Origin: Rhizobium sp. L43
GTDB taxonomy: Bacteria > Pseudomonadota > Alphaproteobacteria > Rhizobiales > Rhizobiaceae
Direction: 5' to 3'
DNA length: 64,000 bases
NCBI RefSeq assembly: GCF_002531725.1
Contig: NZ_NWSQ01000008.1
Coordinates: forward strand, 124,001 to 188,000
A program made the position numbers and the translations under genes. Shown here piece after piece: positions 33,320 to 42,238 of this stretch (the first letter of the stretch is position 1; the number at the start of each line of letters is the position of its first letter). The notes below the pieces were generated by a model that had not been told where the DNA came from, ran no database searches, and saw only the letters and a program-made list of their open reading frames with translations.

Positions 33320-35842
33320 TCAGGAGTAGAACGGCCCGTCAGTGCCGGCTTGGGACGCGGCGCTGTCGTGGGTGAGGATCGGGTGCGGCTGATCATGCGT
33401 GAACGGCCGAGGCTTGCCGGCGATTAAAAGACCGTCGGCATAGGAAAGAGAGAGCGCCGGGCCGCCCGGCGGCGTCAGCGCAAGATGCCGAAGCGCTGGA
33501 TCGAAGGAAACCGTCGTCTGGCACAGGCGTTCGAGAAAAGCCTTGAAGGCGTCGCCATCGCCACAGCCAATGATGGCCGCCCAGCCGCAAAGCGACCCAA
33601 AGGAGCGTGCCTCTCGGCCGGCGGTCGGCCCGTCGGTGATCAATTCCAGGCCGTTCGAGGCCCAGAGGGCGGCAAATCCTCGGCCCGATCGCGCGATCAG
33701 CCACTTGTCTTCGACGATGAGATCGTCCAGGCCGTCGCGGCCGATATAGGCATGGGTCCACGCATGCCGTGCGTCGCTTGTGTCCTCGATCAGGAGGGCG
33801 ACGTCGCGATGCTGGGCGACGCGCGGCAGGATGCCGTTGCCGGCCCAATAGGACGGCCTTTGATTGCCCCAGGGATCGTCCTCGCCGGGATGGTTGACCC
33901 ACAACCTCGCCATCGGATGGCCGGCCAGTCTGACATCGAGGACGTGCTGCTGGTGGCCTTTCTGCCCGGTCTTGTGATCGACGACCGTCGAAAGCTGCGC
34001 CGCCTCGTTCTTGAACAGCACGAGTTTTCCACTCTCCAGCCCCTGGCTGTAACGCGCCTCGACGTTTCTGCCCCTGGGAAGAACGGCAAGCTCGGTCAGT
34101 TCGGCGGGCGGCTCGTAGCCGCCGGCGCAGAACATCGTCAATGCCGCCACGCCGTTGTTCAGCCAGCCGGTGCCGAAAGCGACCTGGGCGAAGGGCGCAA
34201 GCTCGGTCAGCGGGCCGGCGCGCAGTTCCTTGTCGTAGGCACGGCCCTGCGAGCCGGCGGGAACGCCGGCAAGCGTATGGAGGGCGATCATGCGGAAGAT
34301 GAGATCGATCTGGCCGCGGGCGCGATCGGCGATCTCACTCTCGGCCCAGCGCTCCAGCGCAAGCAGGCCGATGAAATCGATCGGGTAATAGGCGGCCGAA
34401 TTCCACTCCGCCAGACCATGAGCCTCGACACTGTCGAACCAGCGCCCGAGGCGCTCGACGGCAAGTTCCGCCTGCTGCCGTCCCGTCCGCGCAGAGGCCG
34501 AGAACAGCTCGTCGGGCAGAAGAAGCCCGGCCAGCAACTGGCTGGTATGAAAGCAGAGCACATGGTTCTCGCTCCAGAACCACATCGCATCATTGCCCGG
34601 CTCGTCGACCCAGTAGCGATAGGAGAGAACGGAACGGCGGATGCGATCGACCGTGGCCTTGGGCATCCGGTCGCCATAGGCGCCGAGCAGCCACAGGAGC
34701 GGCACCATGATGAAGTCCGAGCAATCCTCCCGCGAGTCGATCGAGGCGAGCGTCATGTCGACGATGCGGTCGAAGGTTTCCTGGTCGTCATGACCGGTTT
34801 CCATCATCGCGATCAGCCGCCCGGCGCGGTTGGCGCCGAAACGGGCGCTGTATTCCAGCGCCTGCCGCTTGCGGGCGGAAAGCGATGCCTCGGCCGGCAA
34901 TGGCGAAAGGCTGCTCATGAAGGCGGCATCGATGACGCGGGTGACCGAACCCGGCCCGGAGCCGATCGTCATATGGATGCCGTGATAACCGTCCGCAATG
35001 CCGCAGACATCTTGCGCCGTCAGACGGCTCTGACGGGCATGCAGGGTCAGTTTCGAATGGGCGAGAACGGGCCGCTCATGGCCATGGCCGACAACCTTCA
35101 GTTCCACCGGCAGATCGCGCTCGGGCGCCGTGTCGAAGATGATCTCCAGCGGCTGGTTGACGAAGACGTCGCGGGCCGGGCGCACGCCGCGCGAAAGGGC
35201 TTCCAGCTCGCGCACCTCGTCCTGATCAAGCGACACCGGCAGCAGCACGCAGAGCGGCGCCTTATCCAGCATTTCGAGCTCGAAGAACCAGGTCGTGTCG
35301 CGCTCGGCAAGATCTTCGGTATGGACGAGAATCTCGTTGTCGCCGGCTTCGAGCGGCAGCGTTATCTCAGTCGCGCTTTCGACGTTGCGCTTAAAGGGCT
35401 CGAAGCGCACCGCCTCCTCTCCGTTGACCCAGATGCGAACGCCGCCGCAGGTCTTGAGCGCGAGATGGAGCGTGCACGGTGCTTCCGTCCTGAACGTGCC
35501 CTTCAGCCACCGTCTGACATGTGTGGGCACATGCCAGAAGCTGGTAAACTCGACGCGGCGGTTCGAGCCGGGAAGATAGAGGCTTTCGGTCGGCCAGGAC
35601 GTGTCGGGCGCCAGCGCCCGCCCCACCATCGTCGACCAGAAGGCCTTGCGGCAAGGCAGGTCGCCGACATCGACGAAACCGTTGATGAAACGATAGTTCA
35701 CGCGATCTTCGGCCGGGGCCGGCTCGCCGGGAAAATAGCTGGCGATGAGGCCGGAAACGGCCCATGCCGTTACCGTCTGCCCCTCGGCCACGCTGTATGC
35801 TGGCGCCATATCGCCCGGCTGCTTGATGCTTTCCGTTTTCAC
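33320..35842 (-). CDS. Large uncharacterised protein, possible polysaccharide-active enzyme
   Basis: An 840-residue protein with no name I recognise. The GTG at 35842 is chosen because GGAGGAGG lies six bases upstream. The N-terminal half is beta-rich, and residues about 115-195 resemble a jelly-roll carbohydrate-binding module (TLHLALKTCGGVRIWVNGEE). Residues 320-640 are helical and suggest an (alpha/alpha) barrel with conserved-looking SENHVLCFHT (424-433) and EWNSAAYY (479-486). The C-terminal part is again beta-rich (GNGILPRVAQHRDVALLIED). This helical-barrel-plus-beta layout occurs in polysaccharide lyases and some hydrolases. It has no signal peptide. As first gene of the GH105/GH28/ABC operon it probably acts on the imported oligosaccharide. 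Confidence 0.8.
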   Translation of the reverse strand: MKTESIKQPGDMAPAYSVAEGQTVTAWAVSGLIASYFPGEPAPAEDRVNYRFINGFVDVGDLPCRKAFWSTMVGRALAPDTSWPTESLYLPGSNRRVEFTSFWHVPTHVRRWLKGTFRTEAPCTLHLALKTCGGVRIWVNGEEAVRFEPFKRNVESATEITLPLEAGDNEILVHTEDLAERDTTWFFELEMLDKAPLCVLLPVSLDQDEVRELEALSRGVRPARDVFVNQPLEIIFDTAPERDLPVELKVVGHGHERPVLAHSKLTLHARQSRLTAQDVCGIADGYHGIHMTIGSGPGSVTRVIDAAFMSSLSPLPAEASLSARKRQALEYSARFGANRAGRLIAMMETGHDDQETFDRIVDMTLASIDSREDCSDFIMVPLLWLLGAYGDRMPKATVDRIRRSVLSYRYWVDEPGNDAMWFWSENHVLCFHTSQLLAGLLLPDELFSASARTGRQQAELAVERLGRWFDSVEAHGLAEWNSAAYYPIDFIGLLALERWAESEIADRARGQIDLIFRMIALHTLAGVPAGSQGRAYDKELRAGPLTELAPFAQVAFGTGWLNNGVAALTMFCAGGYEPPAELTELAVLPRGRNVEARYSQGLESGKLVLFKNEAAQLSTVVDHKTGQKGHQQHVLDVRLAGHPMARLWVNHPGEDDPWGNQRPSYWAGNGILPRVAQHRDVALLIEDTSDARHAWTHAYIGRDGLDDLIVEDKWLIARSGRGFAALWASNGLELITDGPTAGREARSFGSLCGWAAIIGCGDGDAFKAFLERLCQTTVSFDPALRHLALTPPGGPALSLSYADGLLIAGKPRPFTHDQPHPILTHDSAASQAGTDGPFYS

Positions 35843-35865
35843 AGATCGCCTCCTCCGCAATCCTA

Positions 35866-35879
35866 TGAAAATATTTTCA
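35866..35879. promoter_or_regulatory. Operator-like palindrome, copy 1
   Basis: TGAAAATATTTTCA is a perfect 14-base palindrome 24 bases upstream of the leftward operon's first start codon. Its form resembles LacI-family sites. A nearly identical copy lies at 36007-36020. Confidence 0.6.
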
Positions 35880-36006
35880 CTAGGTCATTTGTGTGCGTAA
35901 TTTTTGAAAATTGCTCAAAAACATCGCTATTCGCTTAGAAAATAGCTTGACGGAACGAATGTCAAGTATATGAAATTCACTTATCGATGGCTTATGCCGC
36001 GATTGA

Positions 36007-36020
36007 TGAAAATGTTTTCA
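36007..36020. promoter_or_regulatory. Operator-like palindrome, copy 2
   Basis: TGAAAATGTTTTCA differs from copy 1 at one central base and ends directly before the GGGAGG of the binding-protein gene. The centres of the two copies are 141 bases apart, allowing a repression loop over both divergent promoters. Confidence 0.6.
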
Positions 36021-36033
36021 TGGGAGGATGAAA

Positions 36034-37320
36034 ATGAAAACGTATCTTTCAGGGGCTTTCGCACTGGCGCTGGCCACCGTTTCTTTCGCATGGTCCAGCG
36101 TGGCCATGGCGGAAACCCAGACGATCACCTTTCTCTTCACCGACGACGACCAGGCTTATGTCGAGCGGATGGAAGCGCTGAGCAAGGAATTCGAGACGGC
36201 GCATCCCGACATCAAGGTGAATTTCGTCTCGTCGGGCTATGATGCCGTCGCCAAGCAGCTGCCGGTGCAGCTCGCCATCGGCGAAGGTCCCGACATTGCC
36301 AAGATCACCGACTGGCAGCTGGCACCCTATTACCTCGACATGCGCCCGCTGATGAAGGATCCGGACGGCTTCGCCAAGCTGCACGGCGACAGCCTGAACA
36401 CGCTTCGCTTCCCCGGCGTCAACGATCCGAACTCGATCAACGGCTATGTCGCCTCGCAGACCTTCAACCTGCCGTTCGTCAACAAGACGCTGTTCGAACA
36501 GGCGAAAGAACCGCTTCCCAAGCCGACCGCCACTCTGAAGGACATCGTCGAAGCTTCGGCGCGCGTCGCCAAGGCGACCGGCGCCCAGATCCCCTTCACT
36601 ATGGACCGCTCGGGCCATCGCTTCTCGGGTGCTGCCTTCTCCTACGGCTCGAACTACGTCAAGGACGGCAAGTTCTCGTTCCCCGACGATGCCGCCAAGC
36701 ACTACATCACCGATCTCTATAACTGGACGAAGGACGGCTCTTTCCCGAAGGAAATGTGGGGTGCGGCCGGCGGAACCCAGTACAAGAACATGGGTGACGA
36801 GTTCGTCAACGGCAATGTCGTGACCTATCTCGCCGGCAACTGGATGGTCAATCCGTTCCAGAAGAAGATCGGCGACGCCTTCGACTGGACGGCGATCAGC
36901 GCACCCTGCGGCGATGCCGGTTGCTATGCGATGCCGGGCGGCACCGCGATCGTCGGCTTCAAACGCACCAAGTACCCGCAGGCCGTGGCCTCATTCATCG
37001 AGTTCCTCGGCTCTGAAAAGGTCCAGCGTGAAATCGCCGAAAACTACGTCATCCTGACCGGTGCCGACATCAAGGACCCGCAGTACAAGCTCGAGAGCAA
37101 GAACGCCAAGGAGGCCATGGCCGTCTTCCTCGCAAGCCGCAACAGCGCACCGAAGGCCGCCCGCGACCTCGAACGCCTCAAGGGATCCTCCGCCATCTAT
37201 CAGTTGATCGTCCAGAGGATGAGCCAGCTGATCGTCGGCGAACTTTCCCTCGACGATACGTTCAAGGCGATGAGCGCCGATGTCGATAAGGTCAACGTGG
37301 CCCTCGCCGCCAACAAGTAA
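36034..37320 (+). CDS. Sugar ABC transporter substrate-binding protein (family 1)
   Basis: A 428-residue periplasmic binding protein. The signal peptide is clear (MKTYLSGAFALALATVSFAW to AMAE). The mature part has family 1 features (MEALSKEFETAHPDIKVNFV, then IGEGPDIAKITDWQLAPYY). I prefer the ATG at 36034, six bases after GGGAGG; another ATG at 36028 touches that site. It is divergent from the operon encoding GH28, GH105, two permeases and the ATPase, and is almost certainly its binding component. A palindrome directly upstream and its twin near the other promoter suggest joint repression. A strong terminator follows. Confidence 0.92.
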   Translation: MKTYLSGAFALALATVSFAWSSVAMAETQTITFLFTDDDQAYVERMEALSKEFETAHPDIKVNFVSSGYDAVAKQLPVQLAIGEGPDIAKITDWQLAPYYLDMRPLMKDPDGFAKLHGDSLNTLRFPGVNDPNSINGYVASQTFNLPFVNKTLFEQAKEPLPKPTATLKDIVEASARVAKATGAQIPFTMDRSGHRFSGAAFSYGSNYVKDGKFSFPDDAAKHYITDLYNWTKDGSFPKEMWGAAGGTQYKNMGDEFVNGNVVTYLAGNWMVNPFQKKIGDAFDWTAISAPCGDAGCYAMPGGTAIVGFKRTKYPQAVASFIEFLGSEKVQREIAENYVILTGADIKDPQYKLESKNAKEAMAVFLASRNSAPKAARDLERLKGSSAIYQLIVQRMSQLIVGELSLDDTFKAMSADVDKVNVALAANK

Positions 37321-37355
37321 CCGGCCGCGCCTGTCTCCCACAGATTGCGCGCTGC

Positions 37356-37399
37356 ATCAGCCACGGCCTCGCAACGGGCCGTGGCTGATCGTTTTTTTT
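37356..37399 (+). terminator. Rho-independent terminator of the binding-protein gene
   Basis: Thirteen-base arms ATCAGCCACGGCC and GGCCGTGGCTGAT with an eight-base loop, then CG and eight T at 37392-37399. A strong plus-strand terminator. Confidence 0.92.
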
Positions 37400-37644
37400 G
37401 CGGCGATGTCGGCAGGCGCCGCCGCGCAACTGGTCGGAAGCGTCCTTATCAGCCGCTCGCTCTGACAGCCGGCCAAGCCGGCGCGGCACATCAGCGCGAA
37501 TAGGCAAGATGGACAGTCAGGCGCTCGTGACACAGGACCCAGGAGAGGCTATAGGCGTTGTCGGCCTGCGCGGCGCGCCGGCTCAGGCTCAATTTACTAA
37601 CGCCGGCAAATCGGCGGCAGTCCAGTCCATTGAGGTGCATTTTC
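37400..37644. other. Intergenic region, no gene recognised
   Basis: GC-rich spacer between the terminator and the DUF3422 gene. Frames are open here on the plus strand because the next gene's frame extends upstream, but no ribosome binding site or domain pattern supports an earlier start. Confidence 0.5.
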
Positions 37645-38910
37645 ATGCCACTCGGCTCCGAGCATCCGCTGCGAAGGGAACTTCACAACGAGCTCCACGC
37701 GCGCCCGTCACTTTATTTCGATGGCGACACCGATGTTTGGCACATCGCCATCGTCGGCGAGAATGGCGCTCCTTCGTTGCCCAAGTCCCTGCCGGGGTTG
37801 GAAGATGTCACCATGACCGGCGAGGGCAACCACGGCATCGGCCGCGTCGGCAACGGCCGGTTGAAATGGGAAGCCCATACCGAATTCCTGACGCTGACCT
37901 TCGTCGTGCCGGCATCGGCCGAACCCGGCAGCAATCCGCCTGAAGCCTTTCAGGCCTGCTGCCGCCAGATCGACGGAAAGGTCATCGCCGCAGTCCGGGT
38001 GCTGGTGCGCGACGAAACGGGCGGAAATCGTCCCGAAAAACCGAAGCTGGACTATGTCGCATCCGAGGTTGGCGGCGGCGATGCGGAAGTACATTCGAAC
38101 TTCCGCCTGAGCGACAGCGGCTTCGTCGAGTTCCTGTTCTTCAACCGCAACCTCAACGCCTACAGGACCGGGCGCATGGTCCGGCGTTTCCTCGAGATCG
38201 AGACCTATCGGATGATGGCGCTTCTTGCGCTGCCGATGGCGCGCGAGACAGTATCGAAGCTTTCAACCTTCGACAGGCGCCTCGATCTCTTGATCGCGCA
38301 TATGCAGAGCGCCGTCAAAGTCGACAAAGCGCTGCTGTCCGAGGTGACGAGGCTCTCCTCCGACGTGCTCAACTTCTCAGCGCTTGCCCGCCACCGCTTC
38401 GGCGCGACGAAAGCCTATGCCGAGATCGTGGCCAGCAGGCTGTCGGAGCTTCGCGAGGAACGCGTCGAGCAAAGGCAAAGGCTAGGTACGTTCATCGACA
38501 GGCGCTTCCAACCGGCTGTCCGCTCGGTCTATGCGGCAGAACGGCGCCTCGACGAACTGGCCGAGCGCGTCAGCCTCGCCGGCGACCTGCTCAGAACCAC
38601 CGTGCAGGTTCAGCTCGAAGATCAGAACGCCTCGCTGCTGACCTCGATGGAGGAGCGGGCGCGCATCCAGGTGCATATCCAGCAGGCGGTCGAAGGCTTC
38701 TCCGTCATCGCCATCACCTACTACACGGTCGGCCTGGCTAAGATCTGCCTCGAAAGCATTGCCGAACTCGGCGTCGATCCGCATATGGCCAAACTCGCCG
38801 TGCTGGCCGCGATCCCACTGGTGCTCTTCGCCGTCTGGACCGCTGTCCGCCATGTCCGCAGGAGCATCGCTGGCGTCCCGCACGGTCCGGTATCCGGAAG
38901 CCACAACTGA
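37645..38910 (+). CDS. DUF3422-family inner-membrane protein
   Basis: A 421-residue protein of the DUF3422 family. The start MPLGSEHPLRRELHNELHAR is the family's conserved opening, which fixes the ATG at 37645; GAGG lies about nine bases upstream. The long cytoplasmic part includes helical, charged regions (about residues 190-340). Two membrane segments are at the C-terminus (YYTVGLAKICLESIAELG region and LAVLAAIPLVLFAVWTAV). Function is unknown; the membrane layout superficially recalls CorA-like stalk proteins, but there is no GMN motif. No functional link to its neighbours is visible. Confidence 0.88.
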   Translation: MPLGSEHPLRRELHNELHARPSLYFDGDTDVWHIAIVGENGAPSLPKSLPGLEDVTMTGEGNHGIGRVGNGRLKWEAHTEFLTLTFVVPASAEPGSNPPEAFQACCRQIDGKVIAAVRVLVRDETGGNRPEKPKLDYVASEVGGGDAEVHSNFRLSDSGFVEFLFFNRNLNAYRTGRMVRRFLEIETYRMMALLALPMARETVSKLSTFDRRLDLLIAHMQSAVKVDKALLSEVTRLSSDVLNFSALARHRFGATKAYAEIVASRLSELREERVEQRQRLGTFIDRRFQPAVRSVYAAERRLDELAERVSLAGDLLRTTVQVQLEDQNASLLTSMEERARIQVHIQQAVEGFSVIAITYYTVGLAKICLESIAELGVDPHMAKLAVLAAIPLVLFAVWTAVRHVRRSIAGVPHGPVSGSHN

Positions 38911-38977
38911 GCGCGCGACGTTCGCCGGCCGTTCTCATTTTCAGTTTGCGCAAAAACCCCAAAGCGCGTCGCATGAA

Positions 38978-39685
38978 TCAGGTTCGCGCACCGGGCGCCG
39001 CCGCACGTTCCGCATCGACCTTCGCCCTCCATTGCTTGACCAGATCGCGACGACGGCCGGGATAACGTTCCTCTCGCCGCTCCACGCGCATAACCCGATC
39101 GGCGCGGAACAGTCGGAAGTCTTGCCGCCATTCGCACCAGCCCGCGATGAAGCGGTTCGTCTGAACGAAACCGAGCATGATCGGCCAGATGATCCTCTCG
39201 GAGAGGGTGCCGTTCGGATCGCGATAACCGATGAGCAGCTTTCGCTGCTCCCGCATCGCTTGCCTTATGATCCCAAGATCGAATTCATTCGCCTGGGCCG
39301 GCGCCCGGCTGACGTGAAAGGCGTTTTCATGCAGCGCGGGTCGCAGTTCGGCTGGCAGCACGGCGCCAATTTTGCCGATCGCGTTTTGCGCGGCCATCGC
39401 CAACCCGGCATCCGTCTGTCGGCAGACCCACTGGGCACCCAAGGTCAGCGCATGCAGTTCCTCCTCGGAGAACATGAGGGGTGGCAGCAGGAAGCCGGGC
39501 TTCAGGACGTAACCAAAGCCCGGCTCACCGTCAATCTGGGCGCCTAAGGCCTGCAAGGCGGCGATATCCCGATAGATCGTTCGCAGGGATACCCCGGCTT
39601 CGCGGGCAAGCTCAGGCCCCGGCACCGGACGCTGGTGCCGCCGCAGCGTCTGCATGAGGTCGAAAAGGCGGTTACTCCTGGACAT
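38978..39685 (-). CDS. YafY-family regulator with HTH and WYL domains
   Basis: A 235-residue regulator. Residues 1-60 form a winged HTH (RLFDLMQTLRRHQRPVPGPE, then AGVSLRTIYRDIAALQALG). The WYL-type domain follows (about 135-205: LLIGYRDPNGTLSERIIWP, then FIAGWCEWRQDFRLFRADR). WYL proteins sense small ligands or nucleic acids. It is the last gene of a leftward run after the NTF2, quinone-reductase and alcohol-dehydrogenase genes. It has its own upstream palindromes (39698-39710 and 39718-39733), so it may be separately transcribed and autoregulated. Confidence 0.9.
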   Translation of the reverse strand: MSRSNRLFDLMQTLRRHQRPVPGPELAREAGVSLRTIYRDIAALQALGAQIDGEPGFGYVLKPGFLLPPLMFSEEELHALTLGAQWVCRQTDAGLAMAAQNAIGKIGAVLPAELRPALHENAFHVSRAPAQANEFDLGIIRQAMREQRKLLIGYRDPNGTLSERIIWPIMLGFVQTNRFIAGWCEWRQDFRLFRADRVMRVERREERYPGRRRDLVKQWRAKVDAERAAAPGART

Positions 39686-39697
39686 GAAACCAAGTTA

Positions 39698-39733
39698 GCA
39701 CGAATTGTGCCAAAATTTGGCAGCATGCTGCCA
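39698..39733 (-). promoter_or_regulatory. Two palindromes upstream of the WYL regulator gene
   Basis: TGGCAGCATGCTGCCA (39718-39733) is a perfect 16-base palindrome. GCAC and GTGC arms with GAATT between them lie at 39698-39710. Both are within 50 bases of the regulator's start and are candidate operators for it. Confidence 0.45.
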
Positions 39734-39795
39734 GAAAAGCGTGCCACATCGACCGAGATTCATACGGCCCGCTTCAGCTATCGAACGACATGCCG

Positions 39796-40729
39796 TCAGT
39801 TCATGGAGACCAGCCCTTTTCCCTTAAGCTTCCGGCCAGCTTCTAGTGCGGTCACCAATGAGATCGCGTCCTCCAGCGGGATGACCTGGGCAACCGGCAG
39901 CTTCAATTTTCCTTCACTTGCCGCTCGGGAAAGACCGTCCAGAATATCGGCTCCCGCCGTGCAGATGATCGGCTTCAGCTGTCGATTGACGAGAGCACGG
40001 ATGAATTTGACCGGCGTGGGGTTGATGTCGAGAAACACACCGCCTTTGCGAAGCAGGCCCAGCCCGGCCGCCACCGTCATCGTGGCTGCTGTGTCGTAGA
40101 CGACATCGTAACGATCGCCGATCCTCGACAAATCGGTCGTCCGGTAGTCAAACACTGTCTGACACCCGAGATCGCGCGCGCTCTGCGCGCCTTCGGCACT
40201 GCAACTGCCCGAGACTATCGCACCGAGCATGCAGGCAAGCTGGACCGCCGATTGACCGACGGCGCCACCGCAGCCATTGACGAACACGCGTTGCCCGCGT
40301 TTCAAACCCGCTTTGTCGACGAGGCCGTTCCAAGCCGTGACGCCCGGGGGTCGCGAGGCAGGCTGCATCCTCAAAGGAAATCGAATCTGGCTTCCTGGAG
40401 ACGAAAGCCTCGGGCGCGATCACGGCTTCGCCGATCGCCCCGCCCTCTTTGATCGGCGCCAGGCCAAATACCGCGTCGCCGGGTTTCACGCGCGTGACGC
40501 CGAGCCCGACGGAAATCACCGTGCCTGAGAAGTCGCTTCCAAGGGCGCGTGGGAATTTCTTCCCCGTCACCATCTTCAACGCGCCGTTGCGCACCTTCCA
40601 ATCGATCGGATTAATGGCCGCGAAGCTGACCTTTACCGCGACCTCACCTTTGCCGGGCGCACGAAGTTCGAAGTCTTCCAGCTTCATCAACTCCGGACCG
40701 CCGTAACCGTCATACTGGATCCGTTTCAT
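39796..40729 (-). pseudogene. NADP-dependent zinc-type alcohol dehydrogenase-like oxidoreductase, frameshifted
   Basis: A quinone-reductase/alcohol-dehydrogenase superfamily (MDR) gene read in two frames. The N-terminal part from the ATG at 40729 (MKRIQYDGYGGPELMKLEDF, then NPIDWKVRNGALKMV and LGSDFSGTVISVG) is in frame to about ISFEDAACLATPG. The rest (PGVTAWNGLVDKAGLKRGQR, then VFVNGCGGAVGQSAVQLACM with the nucleotide-binding GxGxxG region) continues in another frame down to 39796. The break falls at a run of five G (C on the coding strand) at 40346-40350; one base fewer would restore about 310 residues. Either a true inactivating insertion or a homopolymer sequencing error. The start overlaps the quinone-reductase-like gene by ATGA. 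Confidence 0.82.
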
Positions 40730-41598
40730 ATCAACCCATTTCTCTTGAGGGTGGCGGAGACAACGTCAATCAGCGGTGTGCTTGGCCGGCCAAGAAGACG
40801 TTCCAGATCGGTGCTTTCGCTGAACCAGTCGCCACGCTGGGTGGCGAAACTCGCATCGGCGACAAGCTCCGCGAGGAAGCCCGGCAGGATGGTTGCCAGC
40901 ACTTGTCGATACTGGTCGAGGGACATGTCCTGATAGACGAGCGGTTTGCTCGCGAGCTGCGAGATCGTGGCTGCCATGTCTTCCATGGTGAAAGCGGTGC
41001 CGCCGAGTTCGTAAACGGCGTTCCCCTCCAATTCGCTCGCAAGAACAGTTGCCGCCGCTTCCGCCAGATCCTGACGGCTCGCGCCGGACACATACCCGTT
41101 TGCGGCAGCACCTAGGAGCTCGCCTGTCATCAGGGCATAGCCAATGTTGCCAAGATCGCCGGCATAGACCTCGATATAGGCTCCGTTACGCAGAAAAATG
41201 TGAGGCAATCCGGTCGCGGTGATGAAGTCTTCGGCCTGCTTGTGCTCTTCGCCCAGCATCAGGGTGCTGGTATCGCTGTTGATGAACCCCGCATAAGCGA
41301 TCGCGCCGACTTCCGCCTCCACCGCTGCCTTCGCTGCGCTCTTCATTTGCGGATACCGCCGCCCGAAATCAGCGGACGGAATGAGTAGGATCTTGTCTGC
41401 GCCGGCAAAAGCGGATGCCAGTGTTTCTGGCCGATCGTAGTCTGCTTCGCGAACCTGAAGACCTGCGGCTGCCAGATCCTGTGCCTTGCGCGGATCGCGA
41501 ACGGCAGCGACCAGCTCATGGGCGGGTACGCCGCGCCGCAGAAGAGCATCGATGACGAGCCGACCATAACGCCCGGTCGCGGCGGTAATTATAATCAT
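40726..41598 (-). CDS. NmrA-like NAD(P)H:quinone oxidoreductase (QorB type)
   Basis: A 290-residue atypical short-chain dehydrogenase. The N-terminal Rossmann motif is TAATGRYGRLVIDALLRRG (a GxxGxxG form), followed by SADFGRRYPQMKSAAKAAVE and YAGFINSD. QorB-type enzymes reduce quinones using NADPH. I chose the ATG at 41598, six bases after GGAGG; a TTG at 41604 touches that site. It is the middle gene of an NTF2/oxidoreductase/dehydrogenase operon and overlaps the next gene by four bases. Such sets often respond to electrophile stress, which is inference here. Confidence 0.87.
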   Translation of the reverse strand: MIIITAATGRYGRLVIDALLRRGVPAHELVAAVRDPRKAQDLAAAGLQVREADYDRPETLASAFAGADKILLIPSADFGRRYPQMKSAAKAAVEAEVGAIAYAGFINSDTSTLMLGEEHKQAEDFITATGLPHIFLRNGAYIEVYAGDLGNIGYALMTGELLGAAANGYVSGASRQDLAEAAATVLASELEGNAVYELGGTAFTMEDMAATISQLASKPLVYQDMSLDQYRQVLATILPGFLAELVADASFATQRGDWFSESTDLERLLGRPSTPLIDVVSATLKRNGLI

Positions 41599-41619
41599 AG
41601 GCAACCTCCGCGATCCCGG

Positions 41620-41997
41620 TCAGTGCTGCGCTACGTTTTTCGCGTATTCCGCGAAGGGCGTGCCGTCATAGATCACTGTCGTCGACGCCAGCTTGCCGTC
41701 CCTGACCGTGATATGCTCGGCCACGATCGCGTTCGGAACCGGGTGGGTCTGCGCGTCGTAGACAATGACGGCGCGCTCCTCGTCGCCGAAGATGGCAACC
41801 AATGTCAGTTTCTCGATCATCCTGGCAAAGCCTTCCTGGAAACCACGGAATGCCTGCGCGCCTCGAATTTCTCCCAGAGGAGACGTGCAGACGACGTCCT
41901 CGGCGGCAACCGAAGCAATGGTTCCGATGTCCTTGTTGGCCATGGCGTCGAAATAGGTCTGGGCGATCATCAGGGCCTTGCCGTTTGTTCCAGCCAT
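41620..41997 (-). CDS. SnoaL/NTF2-like family protein
   Basis: A 125-residue cone-shaped alpha+beta protein of the SnoaL/NTF2 superfamily (ALMIAQTYFDAMANKDIGTI, then DEERAVIVYDAQTHPVPN and EHITVRDGKLASTTVIYDG). Members act as small enzymes or ligand binders. The ATG at 41997 has AAGGA upstream; the frame is open further back without support. It is the first gene of the leftward operon with the QorB-like and alcohol-dehydrogenase-like genes. Its role is unknown. Confidence 0.85.
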   Translation of the reverse strand: MAGTNGKALMIAQTYFDAMANKDIGTIASVAAEDVVCTSPLGEIRGAQAFRGFQEGFARMIEKLTLVAIFGDEERAVIVYDAQTHPVPNAIVAEHITVRDGKLASTTVIYDGTPFAEYAKNVAQH

Positions 41998-42146
41998 CGT
42001 TCTTTCCTTCTGTTGAGTGGCGATGGTCGGTGTATAGCGCAAGGCAGTGACAGATTTTGTCAGCATGATGCGCGCCGGGTTTCCCGCGGCGGGAACTGAT
42101 AGCGGGCAGCATGGGACTTGCGGCGAAGGCGCTCCTTCTGACGCGC

Positions 42147-42180
42147 GAACGCCGCCGCCCCTTTCGAGGCGGCGGCGTTC
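42147..42180 (-). terminator. GC-rich hairpin after the chemoreceptor gene
   Basis: Thirteen-base perfect arms GAACGCCGCCGCC and GGCGGCGGCGTTC around an eight-base loop, just past the stop of the leftward chemoreceptor gene. No T-run follows, so it may pause or stabilise rather than terminate alone. Confidence 0.5.
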
Positions 42181-42238
42181 GATGCAAGTGCTGAAACGTT
42201 ATGGCAGATCTGGTCGGGCCACCTGCCTCAGCAGAACG

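Noticed and set aside
33485..35938. An 817-codon plus-strand open frame opposite the unknown 840-residue gene
   Set aside because: Codon pattern and the ribosome binding site support the minus-strand gene. The plus-strand product is a typical GC-rich antisense shadow.
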